Shown: piece after piece, positions 34,171 to 46,600 of the stretch
Layout of the letters: each line of letters begins with the position of its first letter
Numbering within the stretch: position 1 is the first letter of the stretch
Source of the DNA: Cryptomeria japonica
Lineage: Eukaryota > Streptophyta > Pinopsida > Cupressales > Cupressaceae
Direction: 5' to 3'
Assembly: GCF_030272615.1 (NCBI RefSeq)
Contig: NC_081409.1
Coordinates: 242,853,924-242,917,923 of the forward strand
DNA length: 64,000 nt
Notes under the pieces: model-generated
Databases searched by the model: none
The model's input: the letters and a program-made list of their open reading frames with translations, nothing else
What the model was told of the DNA's origin: nothing
Made by a program: the position numbers and the translations under genes

Positions 34171-35340
34171 GATTGGTGGACCATTTTATGTATTTGTCAT
34201 GTGACGTTTTACTTCCGCTAAGTCAACCCTTTCCAGCTCTCATGGAAAAGCTTCTGTTGACTGAATGCCGTGTGCTTTCTTAAAGAGGTTAATTGGAATA
34301 ATTTTTTGGTGTATAGCTTTTCGATTCCCAATTATATGTGACCAAAACATTCATGCAATGTGATCTACTGGATATTTTATTACATAAGACACTCTCTGAA
34401 TCCTAATGCCTATTGGAATGTGTGTTTTGCTGGACTGTTCATTTTAGCAAGTACCATTCATCTGATTGTTAAGATGAATTTCCTTCTATCATTGTCACGA
34501 CTCATCTAAGTTCATCATCGAGTATGCCTAATGTTGTCTCTTTGAAGGTTTTTGGTAGCGATGAGTAAGATGATCCTCCCTTTTCTTGGCCATAGATTGA
34601 GTGCCTTTATATAATCAGCTTTTTATCAGACCATACAAAACGAAGAATTTAAACTCTATTTTGTATTGGAAAACATTTTAATAAGTAAAACAGGGATCAG
34701 ATGAAATCTTTACACGGGATCCTTCCTGTAGCTTTCTTATTGGCTTTCGTGCTTTACCTGAAAAAATCCTAAGGTTTTTCTGTAAAAATGCATTCAATTT
34801 TGTGCAAAGATGTCCAGCCAAGTTAGTCATGAAGCATGGTCTCATGCCTAACGGCCAGGGTTCAAATCCTGGTATCACACTTCAGTTGTTGGGCTCACGT
34901 TGGGGACCGCTTGGCGAACTGCATTGAAGCTGCCAAAGCTTTGGCCGAACATGTAAATTATTAGAAACAAGCATACGGAGTGTTGATAGGTGATGCTGCA
35001 ATACGAATTCCGTTTCTGCAAATAGCACAAATGAATCTTTCAATTAAAATTTATGACAAATTCCGAGTCTTGAGTTAAACTGCATTTAGTATGTGTGATT
35101 AAGGGCAACAGGTTTGAACCTATCTAAGAGCACTTAAAAACATCATCAGTAATTTTTACATATTGTTGGAGCTGAGAAATCAACCCTCTAGCTCGCAAAG
35201 ATCACTCCCATTCAAATACCCGTTACAGAGAGATAATGAAAGAGGGGAGATAAAAGGTGGAAAGGTAAAGATGTAGGAGGTGATATATTGAGAGATGTAC
35301 AAGGCAATTTTTTTATTAAAAGGCTATGTAAAAGAGTGAA
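34171..35340. other. Spacer with a weak tRNA-like (SINE-like) segment
   Basis: Near 34812-34885 there is a T-arm-like CCAGG-GTTCAAA-TCCTGG with a perfect B box (GGTTCAAATCC). The upstream A-box candidate is poor, and no tail or target duplication was found. The minus-strand open frame at 34678-34878 lies over it and is not a gene. Confidence 0.3.
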
Positions 35341-35349
35341 AAACATCAT

Positions 35350-36021
35350 AAAAATGAGGTCCAATAATATTATTTGAAGATCTTGTTTTATGCTTTAATT
35401 TGATTTAGAAAATAATATTAGAAAATAATGAAGAATAAAGATGAAGCAAATTTAAGATAAAAACATATTTTACAAGATATACATAGATATGATAAATATT
35501 GAAATATGTTAGTAATTTGGTATTTGTGTCTTAGAATAAAACATATAATGTCAAAAAATTTATTTGAATAATAAATTTAATTAATTAGAATTTAAATTAT
35601 CTATAAGTGATTTAAGCTTAAAATATTTTATCCTAAATGATGATTAATAGGAAAGGAGACATGATATTGTATATATACTTACATACATACATAAAATGAA
35701 AAAATCATTGAAATATGAGGAAAAATAAGGTCCAATAATATTATTGGAAGATCTTGTTTCATGCTTTAATTTTATTTAAAACATAATATATCAAAAGAAA
35801 TGAAGAATAAAGATGAAACCAATTTAAGATAAAAACATCTTTTATAAGATAAGATATAAATATATATTATAAATATTTCAATATGTTAATTTTTTTTAGC
35901 AATGTAAATGTTTTTATTTGAATAATAAATCTGATTAATTAGAATTTAAATTATTTAAGTGATTTAAGATTGAAATATTTAATTGTAAATAACGATTAAA
36001 AGGAAAGGAGATAAGAAATTG

Positions 36022-36055
<34 letters not shown>
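35350..36055. repeat. 371-bp tandem duplication followed by a (TA)n run
   Basis: Two diverged direct copies begin GGTCCAATAATATTATT at 35358 and 35729. They stay alignable through AATTAGAATTTAAATTAT and GGAAAGGAGA, although the second has several indels. A pure TA run follows at about 36024-36051. Confidence 0.75.
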
Positions 36056-36056
<1 letters not shown>

Positions 36057-36059
36057 TAA

Positions 36060-39000
36060 CTTTAAAAATATATTTATTATTACTTTTACTCAAAAAAAGA
36101 AAAAATAAAAAAATTTGAAATGTTTTTTTGTGCATGTAACCATTTTATATTATTTATTTCAAAGATATAATAATATTGATGTTTAATATAGTAAGATTTC
36201 CTTAGATTCTATGGGCAACATATTCCTTTTTTTTCTTGGTTCTGTGTAATATTCTTTCTATTTTTAAACATGTCCTTTTTTTTGTTGCAAATGTATATAT
36301 TTAAAATTGTAAATTAAATGACATCATATATGCTCCTACACAAGGTAATTAAGCTATAAAAAAATGTATACAAATCAAGTTGGACGATGAATTATATAAA
36401 CAAAATCTAGCATGATGTCATAGATTAATTGGGCATTAAAAGAACCTTAAGAAATGTGCCAATTAATGGCCAGTAAGACAATGCTGGAATTTCATTGATA
36501 TACGCCATAAAGTATGGCCAATCGATTATCCACGTGTTCATATGAAAGTCCGAAAATAATTTATTGTCAAGAATGTAATTATTTTGCTTTTGCATTTGGC
36601 CACATAGTATTAAATTTATATACATAAAAAATGTGCACAATTTTACAGGTAGTGTGATCAATTAAAAAAGAGATGATTTTTTTGAAATTATTAAATAAGA
36701 ATTTTAATTACAAATTGTATAAAAATTGTTCAAATATTTAATTTTGTGAATTGATTGGCTAAACTAGTTAAAAGATTAAATGGATGCAACAATATCCTAT
36801 CTAATAATAATGAATTATCATTGTTAATGGGTAAAAATAAATTAAGATGAAATGATATGAATTATTGTTGATATAGTGTCATAATTTTATGATATTAAAT
36901 AAAGAAGCACATGAAGTATAAAAGACAAAGACATAAGAAGGATTAAGAAGTTCCAAAACAATGTCTTAAAGATAAAGATGAACACGAAGAACACCATTGA
37001 TGCATGAAGACATTGCAAGAAATTGTAGAAAAAGATGACTGTAAATGAACTTTTAAAATATGATGTCGATCATGTCAAAAAAAAAAATCTACCTAATTGA
37101 CTTCGTCATTACTACTCAAACAATGATTAGATGACAGACCAAGACAATTTGACATGGCACATCAACATACATGAGTGATTCCAATTACACTATTGAACCA
37201 ATTAAAAGTATTTTGCAAGTCCAAAAATGTAGGTGCCAATAGTTTGAGGAAATTAAACAATTGAGTATGCAATGTAGCTTACCATATGAATGTGTTTGAT
37301 CTTACTGAAATGCATGGGTAACTAGCCACTACATCAATATGTTTTATAGGAACAAAGTTAGATACATAACTCACTTCAAATCCAAACTAAAAAAGTATTA
37401 GCATCAAGGTATAATACCCTCATAATGTTGACAATGGGGAGGGATGATAGGTCCATTGAAATTGTGTCACAATTAGTGCATGAAGAAGAAACATTATTAG
37501 AATTTGCACAAAATAGTACTTGCAACTAAAAAAGAGTATAAAACAAGACATTCTTGCATGAAGGTAGACAAAGTTGTGTTTGCAAAAGCACATACAACAA
37601 ACCCCTCGTGACACTATAAAGTAGTGCGAGACAAAAAATGACATAATATAATGTGCAAGATATTCAAAATTCTTGTACAATAGTGGTCCTTTATCTTAGT
37701 GCATTTACAAATGAGAAAATGTATTAAATAGATGCATACAATGTGCAAAGGACCAAATGCTGAAAAGACAATGGAGTTAAAATGAAGCCATCTCGTGTAA
37801 GCATATCATATTTCGAATGCCAAAATGTTTAAGTAATCTATAAGAATTTAAAATATTGACAAATTGAATAAAAAATATCTGTGTTATATTTTGGACAAAA
37901 TGCATGATAATCTATGAAGAACTTTGAAATATCTTTTCAATGTCTCAAGAATTACAAAAATTGGATATCTAGGTAAAAAATTGGAGATCTAGGTAAAAAA
38001 TAAGAGTTCAGGAATGAAAAATCTAAATTCCACAAATAATAAAACGTATCAATTGAATCTAAGAAAAAAATATACAACAATAGAAAGATGCTTGGACCCA
38101 GTGTTTTGATAATATCTTATTTCTCAAATTTTGACATTAATTTCTTAAGTTATACCCCTCAAAAAGTAGCTCTCTTAGAATACAAAAACTTCTAGATGGT
38201 ACTGTATTGATGTCACACTGACATCAATAAGTCAACTATTTGAATATGTTGTTGTGTACTAGAATACTCTTCAATATGTCACAAAACCATTGCATAAGTG
38301 AAAACCTTTGAATATAATTGGGAATTATCATGAATGTTTGAAAGTGGTTTGAGGTGAGTGGGAAATTATTTTTTAGGAATTATGTTGCCCCCAGTGCTTG
38401 ATTTGTCGGTGGCCAGTGTTGGTGGTGGTGGTGGAAAGTGGGGACGTGTCGCTCTGATGGCCCATAATGCCCAAAAATAAAGGTAACAGTTGTTTATAGT
38501 TTCTGGATTTGATTGTGTGAGCAATTGTTTAACCATCAACGTTTCAAATCACACTATGTGATCCATCATCAAGATGCAAGAGAGTACAATGAGATATAAG
38601 TTCATCATCTTGACACTCTTTGGTACCTATGAGAATAATAATAATAATCAATTTTAGTAAATTTAAAAGTATTCAAAGTTGTTTCTTTCTTATAAACTCA
38701 AAATATCTATTTGATTATTACGTTTGTTAAATTCTTAGAAAAATTAAAAATTAAAAATTAAAGTGCTATCAAAATGGTTTATAGACATAAATATTATGAT
38801 AATGTTAGCTAATTGGAGTCAAAAGGATTATAATTTCTTGGGTTGTGAGACCAGGAAAGTGGTTTTCATACCATTTTTATGGAATCGAGAACTAGTAGAT
38901 TCATTCTTCTATTGACTTTCAGTGCAATAAAATAAAATAATATTTTGTATAGTATGCATCAAACACAAGATAAAAAGGAGCTCATTGTACTCTTATGAAA

Positions 39001-40064
39001 CTTTAGTAAACAACATTGTTCATATTTGAAACACCATGTTGATTAGTCATGACCAAGCTTGTGTAGGTTGAAAAGAAAATGTATAGTTCAACTTGCAAAC
39101 TTATAGTTGTATTTCTATGTACGAGGGATATTAGTTGGCATTTTTCCATAAGTTATAATGGTAGTTAATGGGTAGGATGTAGTTAAGTTAGAGTAGATAG
39201 AAAATAATGTTAACATATCCTATTGACTAAGAACTACCAGGAAATTAACCAAGCTTTAGTTGTGAAGGCCTCAAGTATGCTTGAGGGTATGCATGTTTCT
39301 ATTATTTATATTTAGGAGTTTATGACCATTTCTCAACATTTCACTAAGTGATGTAGACTAGTGTTAATGAGTCATACTAATAGGTGGTAGGTTGATTTGA
39401 CCATGGAAGCTAAGGTGGTAATTGACTCCCTTGTATGTTAAGTCTTAGAACCTTCACCACCATAATGGATTTGTGTTATACTATTGGGATCTTATAAGAT
39501 CATCTTAGCATGGATTATCTTTCCACTAATTAAACTAGGATCAATTTTTGTTATAATGTGATTAAATATGAGGGTCATCTCGAAAATACTATTGTTATCG
39601 ATAAGGTTCAAAGACACAAAAATTTCCTCATATTATTTTTGTGATGCCACTAAAGTGAAGTATATCAAAGGGATTTCAGAATATGCATATTATAGTGAGA
39701 GATTGTTGAAAGAGTGGGTGCCATTAGTATTCCATTAATGATTAAACTTTTCTAAGAGATTTTATATTTTTTTTTGCAAGTGTCAACCCTAATATGTCAA
39801 GGTGGTGTCTATGCAATTGACAAAACGACTCTTCTATTCATTACCAAAACACTTTTAACAATTACTAGGAGGGCAATTTTGTTAGTTGCATACCCAACAC
39901 CATATGCCAATGAGGTAAGATATTGACTTCTCCATCCATCTTTTTTTTTTTAAAGAAAAAGGCCATGGCCTATAATATATTAATTATAATTGAAGATTTA
40001 CATATACTATTTAATAGGAAATGACACTACCTCCTAACCCCTACTAGATACATTTATGATTGAT
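36060..40064. other. AT-rich intergenic spacer
   Basis: Four kilobases without a supported gene. A 20-bp tandem copy (ATCTAGGTAAAAAATTGGA) sits near 37965-38000 and a GGT-rich patch near 38420. Minus-strand open frames at 36425-36661 and 37420-37680 have no recognisable content. Confidence 0.5.
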
Positions 40065-40069
40065 CAACC

Positions 40070-41236
40070 TGATGAATACTAAGAGGGGGGGGGGGGGTGA
40101 ATTAGTATGCCAAAAATCTCTGCACTAAAACACTTAAACAGTCTGAAGGTAAACTGGTAAAACAGTTTAACAGACAGACCAGTTACCACACATGCAAACC
40201 AAAATGCAAATAAAGCATTCACCCACAAAAGCAATACAACCATAACACAAGATATTTGACGTGGAAACCCAAATAGGAAAAACCACGGTGAGATGGAACT
40301 CACAAGTCACTATCTGCAGAATAGAAACCATACCGGTTAAGGTCTTACAATGTTCTTCACCAGAATAGATCCTGTTAGGAATCTCAATCTTTGTTAGGAG
40401 ATAAGTCTGATTAAAGACTACCTTGCTAGAGGATTTTAGATTCACAGAGGTGAACCACCTTGTTAGAGGATTTTACAAAAGGCTTTTGGGCGTACCCGGT
40501 TAAGGGCTACAAACTTGTCAAAGATGTGAGTAATCAACAAGTGTTTGATCTATCTAATAGCACAAACTGCTTGGTTAGATCCAGTATAGCTCACAGCTAA
40601 TGCATTCCAACATTACTTCAGTCTTCTCTATCTCTCACTCAGTTACAACCTGATCTTCTCAGATAAGACCGCTCTTACAACAACTCATCCACCACCTTAA
40701 ACCCTAGCACAACATAAACCCTTTTAGCAACAACCTAAAACCCTAGACATGATGTCCTGTTAAAGGAATCTGATTTCATGTCGGTCCAATAGGATTACAT
40801 TACAATTTCCTAGGTTCAATGAATCTAGACATACTCAATAACACGACACAAGAAGCATCATCAGTGTGTCGGCACCGTCAAACAATCTGTGGAATGGGAA
40901 CTCATCACAAAATGCCGGTTGGTAACTCATCACAGAGTATTACCGGTTCATACAAAATACCGGTTACCGGTTTGACAAAAATGAAGACTGGTAAGAATGT
41001 TTTATGTCGCTTTGCTCCCTCGTACCACTTGAGATCTACGAACCGCTTGGGGTCGACATGCCGCTTCAGATCGGGAAACACATTCTGCAAAATCACCAAT
41101 AGTCTAAAGACTAGAATACAACATACCGGTTGGAACAGATACCGGTTGAGCTCTAGCTCATACATATAAAGGGGATCTTAATGCAAGTGTGTGTCCATCA
41201 ATGACAATCACAACATAAACATAAAAAATGCCAACA
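40070..41236 (-). repeat. 3' LTR of the non-autonomous element (1,167 bp)
   Basis: It matches the right LTR along its length apart from a 48-bp segment near 41118-41165 missing from the other copy. It contains a 13-G run (40085-40097) between the short inverted arms ATACTAA and TTAGTAT, and several ACCGGTT words. Open frames inside it on either strand are not genes. Confidence 0.92.
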
Positions 41237-41248
41237 ATCTCCCCCTTT
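41237..41248 (-). promoter_or_regulatory. Polypurine tract
   Basis: The minus strand reads AAAGGGGGAGAT immediately before the 3' LTR (TGTTGGCA). This is the expected primer for plus-strand synthesis. Confidence 0.85.
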
Positions 41249-41797
41249 GGCATTGATGGCAACACTTAGGAAAATAAAATTTTGACATCTAAGTGTTTTA
41301 CAACAAAAACATGCCATTAACAAAATTGCTCCCCCTAAGCATATACACTATCCTTTAATCAATACAATGTATAGCAATTTTTCATATAGAGCATAAACAT
41401 TGAGATATCAGAGCATAAAGCATATATCAAAATTTTAAAGCCAGATACTTCTCCCTATTCTTCTCCAAAATAGATAGAGTACTTCTCCCCCTTTGCCAAC
41501 AATGACAAAGTACCGCTGAACAACCCTGTTTCCATTTGATATTAAAATAAGAAAAGTTTATGACAACAAGGAATAATACTTGTCAAAAACCGATTTATAG
41601 TCCTGCAAAAATTGTTTCATTGATAGAGACCAGGACTCAAGTAGGGAGGTGGCCACTTCTTTCTCTGTTTGCATCTGGGAGACCTGTTCTTCCATGGCAT
41701 CAACTGTGCTCATTTCCTGTGTAATTGTCAAGGCATCCAGGTTCAGATAACACTTCTGAAGAATTTGCAGATGTGGAAGTAAAACCAGTTGTAGCTC
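41249..41797 (-). other. 3' untranslated region of the non-autonomous element
   Basis: Non-coding sequence with extra purine-tract-like copies near 41331 and 41483 (CTCCCCCTAAGC and CTCCCCCTTTGCC on the plus strand). Confidence 0.6.
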
Positions 41798-44700
41798 CTA
41801 CAAATCTCTAGACCATGTACTGATCTCTTGCTCCATTTTGGCTGACTGGATCTGAAACTGGTGAACGGTTTGCCCATAAGTTGCAAAGGAATCATAAGGT
41901 GGCTTAAATGTGCTTAAGTAAGACTGTAAGTCCGTTTGAAGCTTTTGCTTATGGGCTAGCACATCATCGTAGAATAGATGGGGTTGACAGATTTTTCTTA
42001 GTAGCAGATTTCCCTCATCCAAAGCGTCCCTTATATCCTTTTGGTCTTTCAGCAGTTCAGACCGGAGTTCATTCAACTTCTTCACCAGAGCAATGTTAAG
42101 AGCCTTTTGAAGCTCTTTCTTGACATTTGCCTCAGCTGCTTCTTCCAGACTCTGCACCTGACCATCCACTACAGTACAAAGTAGCTTAAGCTGTGCTAGT
42201 GATGATTCAGTGTTGGGAAGATTGGTACCGGGGATCAAACCGGTAAGGGTGTCTACAACCGCTTGAATTATATTTGGCTCCTTTTTCCTTCGAATGATTT
42301 CAAGGCGCTCTTGAGAAACCTTGATGCTCTGCATTAGCTCCGATTCACTTGCAGACTGGAGATCGATAGGACTGGTGATATCAGCCGGTTTGGCTTGACT
42401 CCCGGTTGCCTTCGGAGTCTCCATCTGTGTACTCTTCACTGCTTCCACTGCCTTGTCCGCTTTGCTTTTCTCCGCTGCCTTGTCTTCTTCTTCCTTCTTC
42501 TTTTCTTGTTCCTTGTCTTCTTCTTCTTTCTTTTTCCTCTCAGCTTCCTTCCTCTTCTCTTTGTCTTTCTCTTCTTCTTCCTTCTTCTTCTTTTCTTCTT
42601 CCTTCCACTTTTCCTTTTCTTTATCTTCCTCTTCCTTCTTCTTCTTTTCTTCTTCCTTCTTCTTCTTTTCTTCCTTATCCTCTTCTTCTTTCTTTTTCCT
42701 CTCATCTTCTTGCTTCTTTTTCTCTTCATCTTTTCTTTTCTCCTCTTCCTCTTTTCGCTTTTTCTCATCTTCATCCCTCTTCTTCTTCTCTACCTGTTCC
42801 TCAACCGCTTCCTGTCTGTCCTCGGCTTGCTCATTGCCCTGTTCGGCTTGTTGCACCTGTTTTATTCCCTTAGAAGGTATGGCCTGAGTGACATCTTCTA
42901 TGTCCAGGGCATTGACATCAACAGTGTCGATTGGTTCTTCAACCGAGTTCCTTCTTCATCCAAAACTTCATCCGGTTTGGATATAACCGGTTCTTTTTCC
43001 TCTTATAGGTTGGCCATACATGCTTTGTGAGCATGGATAGCATGATCCATATGCTGATGCGTGTCTTTTTCAACATCATCAATTCTTCCCTCTAACAGCC
43101 AGAGTCTTCTTCTCTTTGTGAAGAATAGTCCTTTATTTTGGTCCAAAACATCAAATAATTCTGAGTTTGAGAGGTCGAGAAAGTACTGTGCAAAGACTTT
43201 TTCCCTAATCTCCTGTTCTTTTTCTATGGCAATGCGCCATTTATTATCTAATGCCTTATATAAGGAATCCAGTGTCTGAGATTTAATCTCTGATGGCGAC
43301 CGGTCATTTTTACACAAATAAATAATAATCTCATGTAGTACTTCTTCTTTCTCCTCATCACTAAAATCATCATAATAATCTACTAAGTCATGAAGTAATT
43401 TTCTCCTAATGTTGTTTACTGTTCTTTGACAATGTGTCAAAGGTTTATATGAGGAGATATCAATATTTACCGGTGCAGACGCTGCCGGTTCATTCTTCTT
43501 CATCTTCTTCGTCTGTCTGGCCTTCTTTGGCATCTCCTAAGACTCAGTCTCTTCAGAGTTCGGTTCATTTGACTTAGTCTTCCTTTTTCTTTCAAAGACT
43601 TTTGCCGGTGCCACTTCCGGTTTCTTCTTTGCAGGTGACTGCTTGGTCACTCTTGGAGTTGCAGTAGTAGCCGGTGCCGATGCTGCAGGCACTGCCTTTG
43701 CCTTCTTTGCTACTGGTTCTTTTCCTTTCTTAACAAAGGGTTCCTCGACCGGTGCAATCCTTTCCAGATAGGTTCCGGTCCTCTTTGCCTTAGGATCAAG
43801 AGGCGAGGCAATAAGGGTTGAGGCATACCCTTCCAGCATATCGTACATCACTTCATAGCCCATTGGCTCCACTTCTTCCATTCTAGGCTCAACAGCCTCC
43901 ATTAAGCATTTGTCCAGCTGGATGGTGAAACAGATGCCATCTTCATATTTCTTGACGATGTCACCTGAGATCCTCATCCTTTGACTCATTTTCGGTCTGA
44001 ACTCATCAAAATACTTGTTCAGCACATGAAGGTAACCAGTTCTAATTGCTTGAATTCTTTCCTTGATCTGCTTGGTTACCGGTTGGTTAGGAGACCACTG
44101 GACATCTCCTACTCCAGGAAAGTAGCCTTGGAAATAGAAGAACAACCCAACCAATAGTTGTCTGAACTTGAATCTCAGTGCATTATCCCATTTGATCGAC
44201 TTCAGATTAGACAGGAGTTGCCTCTGCATACCGGTGCACAGGTCAAATGATGCATCCTCTTTAATCATCCGATAAGCGGCATTTACCGCTGTAGCAGATA
44301 CAGAGTTAATCCTGCTGGCAGAGAATGTTTTGTAGCCTATCACCATGCAGACATACTTTACTAGATCATCCTTGATAGGATTAACTGTAATGCCTTGTGA
44401 GTCGCTTGTTGAACCGGTGAGCTTGGCCATTTCAATTTTGCTTACCGTTCTTAGGGCTGGCACTTCCCCTGTGTTGCAGAAACCGTTGACTGCATGAATT
44501 GCCTATGGCGTAATATCATGCGTCCTCTCTAGGTACATCTTGTCACCATGGACCCTGCTCAGAATAATCCTAATATGATCCTCTGTAAAGTCTTCCGGAA
44601 AGTATACAACATTATGGAGTTTCTTCTTCTCTAAGATACTATATTATGACTTGATTTCTTATCCTTTCCACAAAACAGACCTAGTTGAGAGTGGATGGCT

Positions 44701-44864
44701 AGAGACCCTAGGTCTTCTATCTTGCAATCAATATAGTCAGAAATTCCCTCTTCTATTATCACTCCCGCCGGAACTTGTGATAGGGCATTATACTTTGAAT
44801 TCCTTTGAATGAAACTTTTAGACTCAATGGATGTACTAGAACTGGTATGAGATGCAGAAGCCAT
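41798..44864 (-). pseudogene. Second reading frame (about 1,000 codons) of the non-autonomous element, unknown function
   Basis: Read from 44864 downwards, the segments are 44631-44864 (starts MASASHTSSS), a continuation in another frame with a stop at 44503-44505, 44463-43537, 43533-43003 in the same frame after one TAG, and 42856-41798 after a frameshift near 42930. The first half is globular and hydrophobic enough to fold (for example the QLLVGLFFYFQGYFPGVGD region near 44140). It has a lysine/alanine/proline-rich tail (43750-43540). The last part has about 115 codons of lysine/glutamate repeats (near 42800-42460), a likely long charged helix, followed by a second helical region. I recognise no enzyme domain. 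It may be an accessory protein acquired by the element. Confidence 0.7.
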
Positions 44865-45320
44865 TGTAGAATATTTTATGAACTCAAAAAATACCTTTAA
44901 AACGCGAATTTAGGGCTTTCTGATTCTCCTTCACTCCATACTCCGTTAGTTGTTGAATTACCGCTTTGTGTTCTCCACTTGACCGTTTGCAATTTGAATT
45001 TGAATCTCCTTCGCGATTTGTCAATTTCTTGAAATCTCAGCTCAAATTGCCTTTGCTTCGCTCTGCTCTTTGAAAGATTTTTCTTCGCTCGAAAACAGAT
45101 AGTGAGAAATGATTTGAAAAATGCTTTTATACATGTCTCTCACCTACCGCCATTAATGCTCCTCTATTAGGGCGTAAACCCTAATTTGCCTTTTTACCGT
45201 TTCTGGTCTTCTGCCAAGCGACAAGTATCATATATCGGTTAAGGTCTTTTATTGGTGTAGACCGCGGGTTCGAAAACATTTCGCCGTTTGCTCCCCCTAA
45301 GCCTTTTGAAGCTTAGTTTG
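44865..45320 (-). other. Gap between the two reading frames of the non-autonomous element
   Basis: About 450 non-coding bases containing a purine-tract-like word near 45290 (CTCCCCCTAAGCC on the plus strand). It probably marks the site from which the pol region was lost. Confidence 0.5.
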
Positions 45321-46550
45321 TCAGTTCCGATATTTCCACACTAGGTGCAGAAACCGGTTCCTCTTCCAAATTGTTGGTTTCTTCCTCCAAGTTTTGTTCA
45401 TGTTCACTTGAATTGTTTCAACATCAATTTCTCCTTCCTGAGTGACCGGTATATCGTCAGATATACTCTTTCTGCTTCTGCAGAATCTTGCAACGTGACC
45501 CGGTTTGTTGCAGTGATAGCAAACCAATCCAGGTTCTCTCCAAGGTCCATTGTTCATGTTTGCATTCTTCCTTCCGCATGTAGCAGCAGTGTGACCATGA
45601 CCATGACAAATCCAACAGTTTGCTCTCCATCCGGTTTTCGGTTGATAACCATTGTTACTTGACTGATAATTGTAAGCATTAAACTGGTTGGGGTTCTGGT
45701 TCACAAAAGATTCCGGACCAACTCGTTGGGTCCTCTGAGGATATCTTCCAGTGTTATTCATCACAGACCTGCATTCAAATGCTCTATGCCCAAAATTGTT
45801 GCATGCATAACAATGACCATTGAACTTATTGGATCTAGGTACATTGTTAATAAAGTAAGGAAAATTATTGTAGGCTTTGCTCCTACATACATTGGCAGTG
45901 TGTCCTTCATTAAGACAGCTAAAGCAAACAGGTTTGAATTTTTGCTTACCTTTTCCTTTGAATGCCGGTTGCTTCTTTGATGCTTCAACATTTGTTCCTG
46001 AGGATTCTCCTTCCTCATGTCTAGAGAAACCAAGTCCATTGGTATTATTTACTGGTCTAGATGACTCAAGCTTTTGCTCTAGCTTGACAAAACTTTTGCT
46101 GAACTTAGCAAGTATTTCCTTTGACTCAGAGAGTTCTTTGGAAATAGCAATATTTGTCTCCATTAGGCTTGCATTTTCAGAGATGGCTATGTTCAACTCA
46201 TCTTGTACTCCTTTTTCCATTCCGCTCTCATGAAGGCGAGCAGTCAGTGCACTAATCTCTTGTTTCAACTTGGAGATCTCACGATCTCTGTCCTTCACCA
46301 GATCTTCAACTTTCCTCCTGTTCTCAAGCTCTTGACTAAACCAGATAGTCAGTCCTTCTAACTCCTTTCTCAGGTTGGAGTTTGATTCATTCAACTTATT
46401 TACTTCTTCTATCATGGCTTCCATATCTGCTTCATCTGCATGTTCTCTCCTTTTTGCTTGAGATGCCTTGTATTTGACCATAAGATCATCATAGGCTTGC
46501 TCAGACTGAGTGAGCCGTTGAGTAAGTTCCCTCAGGGTGTATTCCCCCAT
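45321..46550 (-). CDS. gag: Gag-like protein with coiled coil and four CCHC zinc knuckles
   Basis: An uninterrupted frame of 409 codons starting ATG at 46550, about 36 bases after the PBS. Residues about 5-165 are rich in heptad-like leucine, glutamate and lysine, and predict a long coiled coil. Four CCHC knuckles follow at residues 209-222 (CFSCLNEGHTANVC), 247-260 (CYACNNFGHRAFEC), 312-325 (CWICHGHGHTAATC) and 344-357 (CYHCNKPGHVARFC). All metal ligands are present, and asparagine/glutamine-rich linkers separate them. Knuckles of this kind bind nucleic acid and package element RNA. The usual copia capsid domain found in Copia-1 is absent, and four knuckles instead of one or two is unusual. 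It is the only intact long frame among the mobile elements here. Confidence 0.85.
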   Translation of the reverse strand: MGEYTLRELTQRLTQSEQAYDDLMVKYKASQAKRREHADEADMEAMIEEVNKLNESNSNLRKELEGLTIWFSQELENRRKVEDLVKDRDREISKLKQEISALTARLHESGMEKGVQDELNIAISENASLMETNIAISKELSESKEILAKFSKSFVKLEQKLESSRPVNNTNGLGFSRHEEGESSGTNVEASKKQPAFKGKGKQKFKPVCFSCLNEGHTANVCRSKAYNNFPYFINNVPRSNKFNGHCYACNNFGHRAFECRSVMNNTGRYPQRTQRVGPESFVNQNPNQFNAYNYQSSNNGYQPKTGWRANCWICHGHGHTAATCGRKNANMNNGPWREPGLVCYHCNKPGHVARFCRSRKSISDDIPVTQEGEIDVETIQVNMNKTWRKKPTIWKRNRFLHLVWKYRN

Positions 46551-46586
46551 ATCTCTTTCCAGGTGGTTAAACTTATAGAAAGGTAG

Positions 46587-46599
46587 GCTCTGATACCAA
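46587..46599 (-). promoter_or_regulatory. Primer-binding site, initiator-Met tRNA
   Basis: The minus strand reads TTGGTATCAGAGCC one base inside the 5' LTR. It matches the primer used by the two copia elements. Confidence 0.88.
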
Positions 46600-46600
46600 T

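Noticed and set aside
34812-34885. Possible tRNA gene or SINE head with a perfect B box
   Set aside because: The acceptor and D arms do not fold, and there is no tail or target duplication. It is kept only as a weak note in the spacer entry.
40819-41169. Plus-strand open frame of 116 codons, with a near copy at 47346-47687
   Set aside because: It is repeated because it lies in the two LTRs. It has no domain and is opposite to the element's direction.
42395-43030. Long plus-strand open frames rich in phenylalanine, leucine and serine (up to 211 codons)
   Set aside because: They are the reverse complement of the lysine/glutamate repeat block in the minus-strand second ORF and not independent genes.
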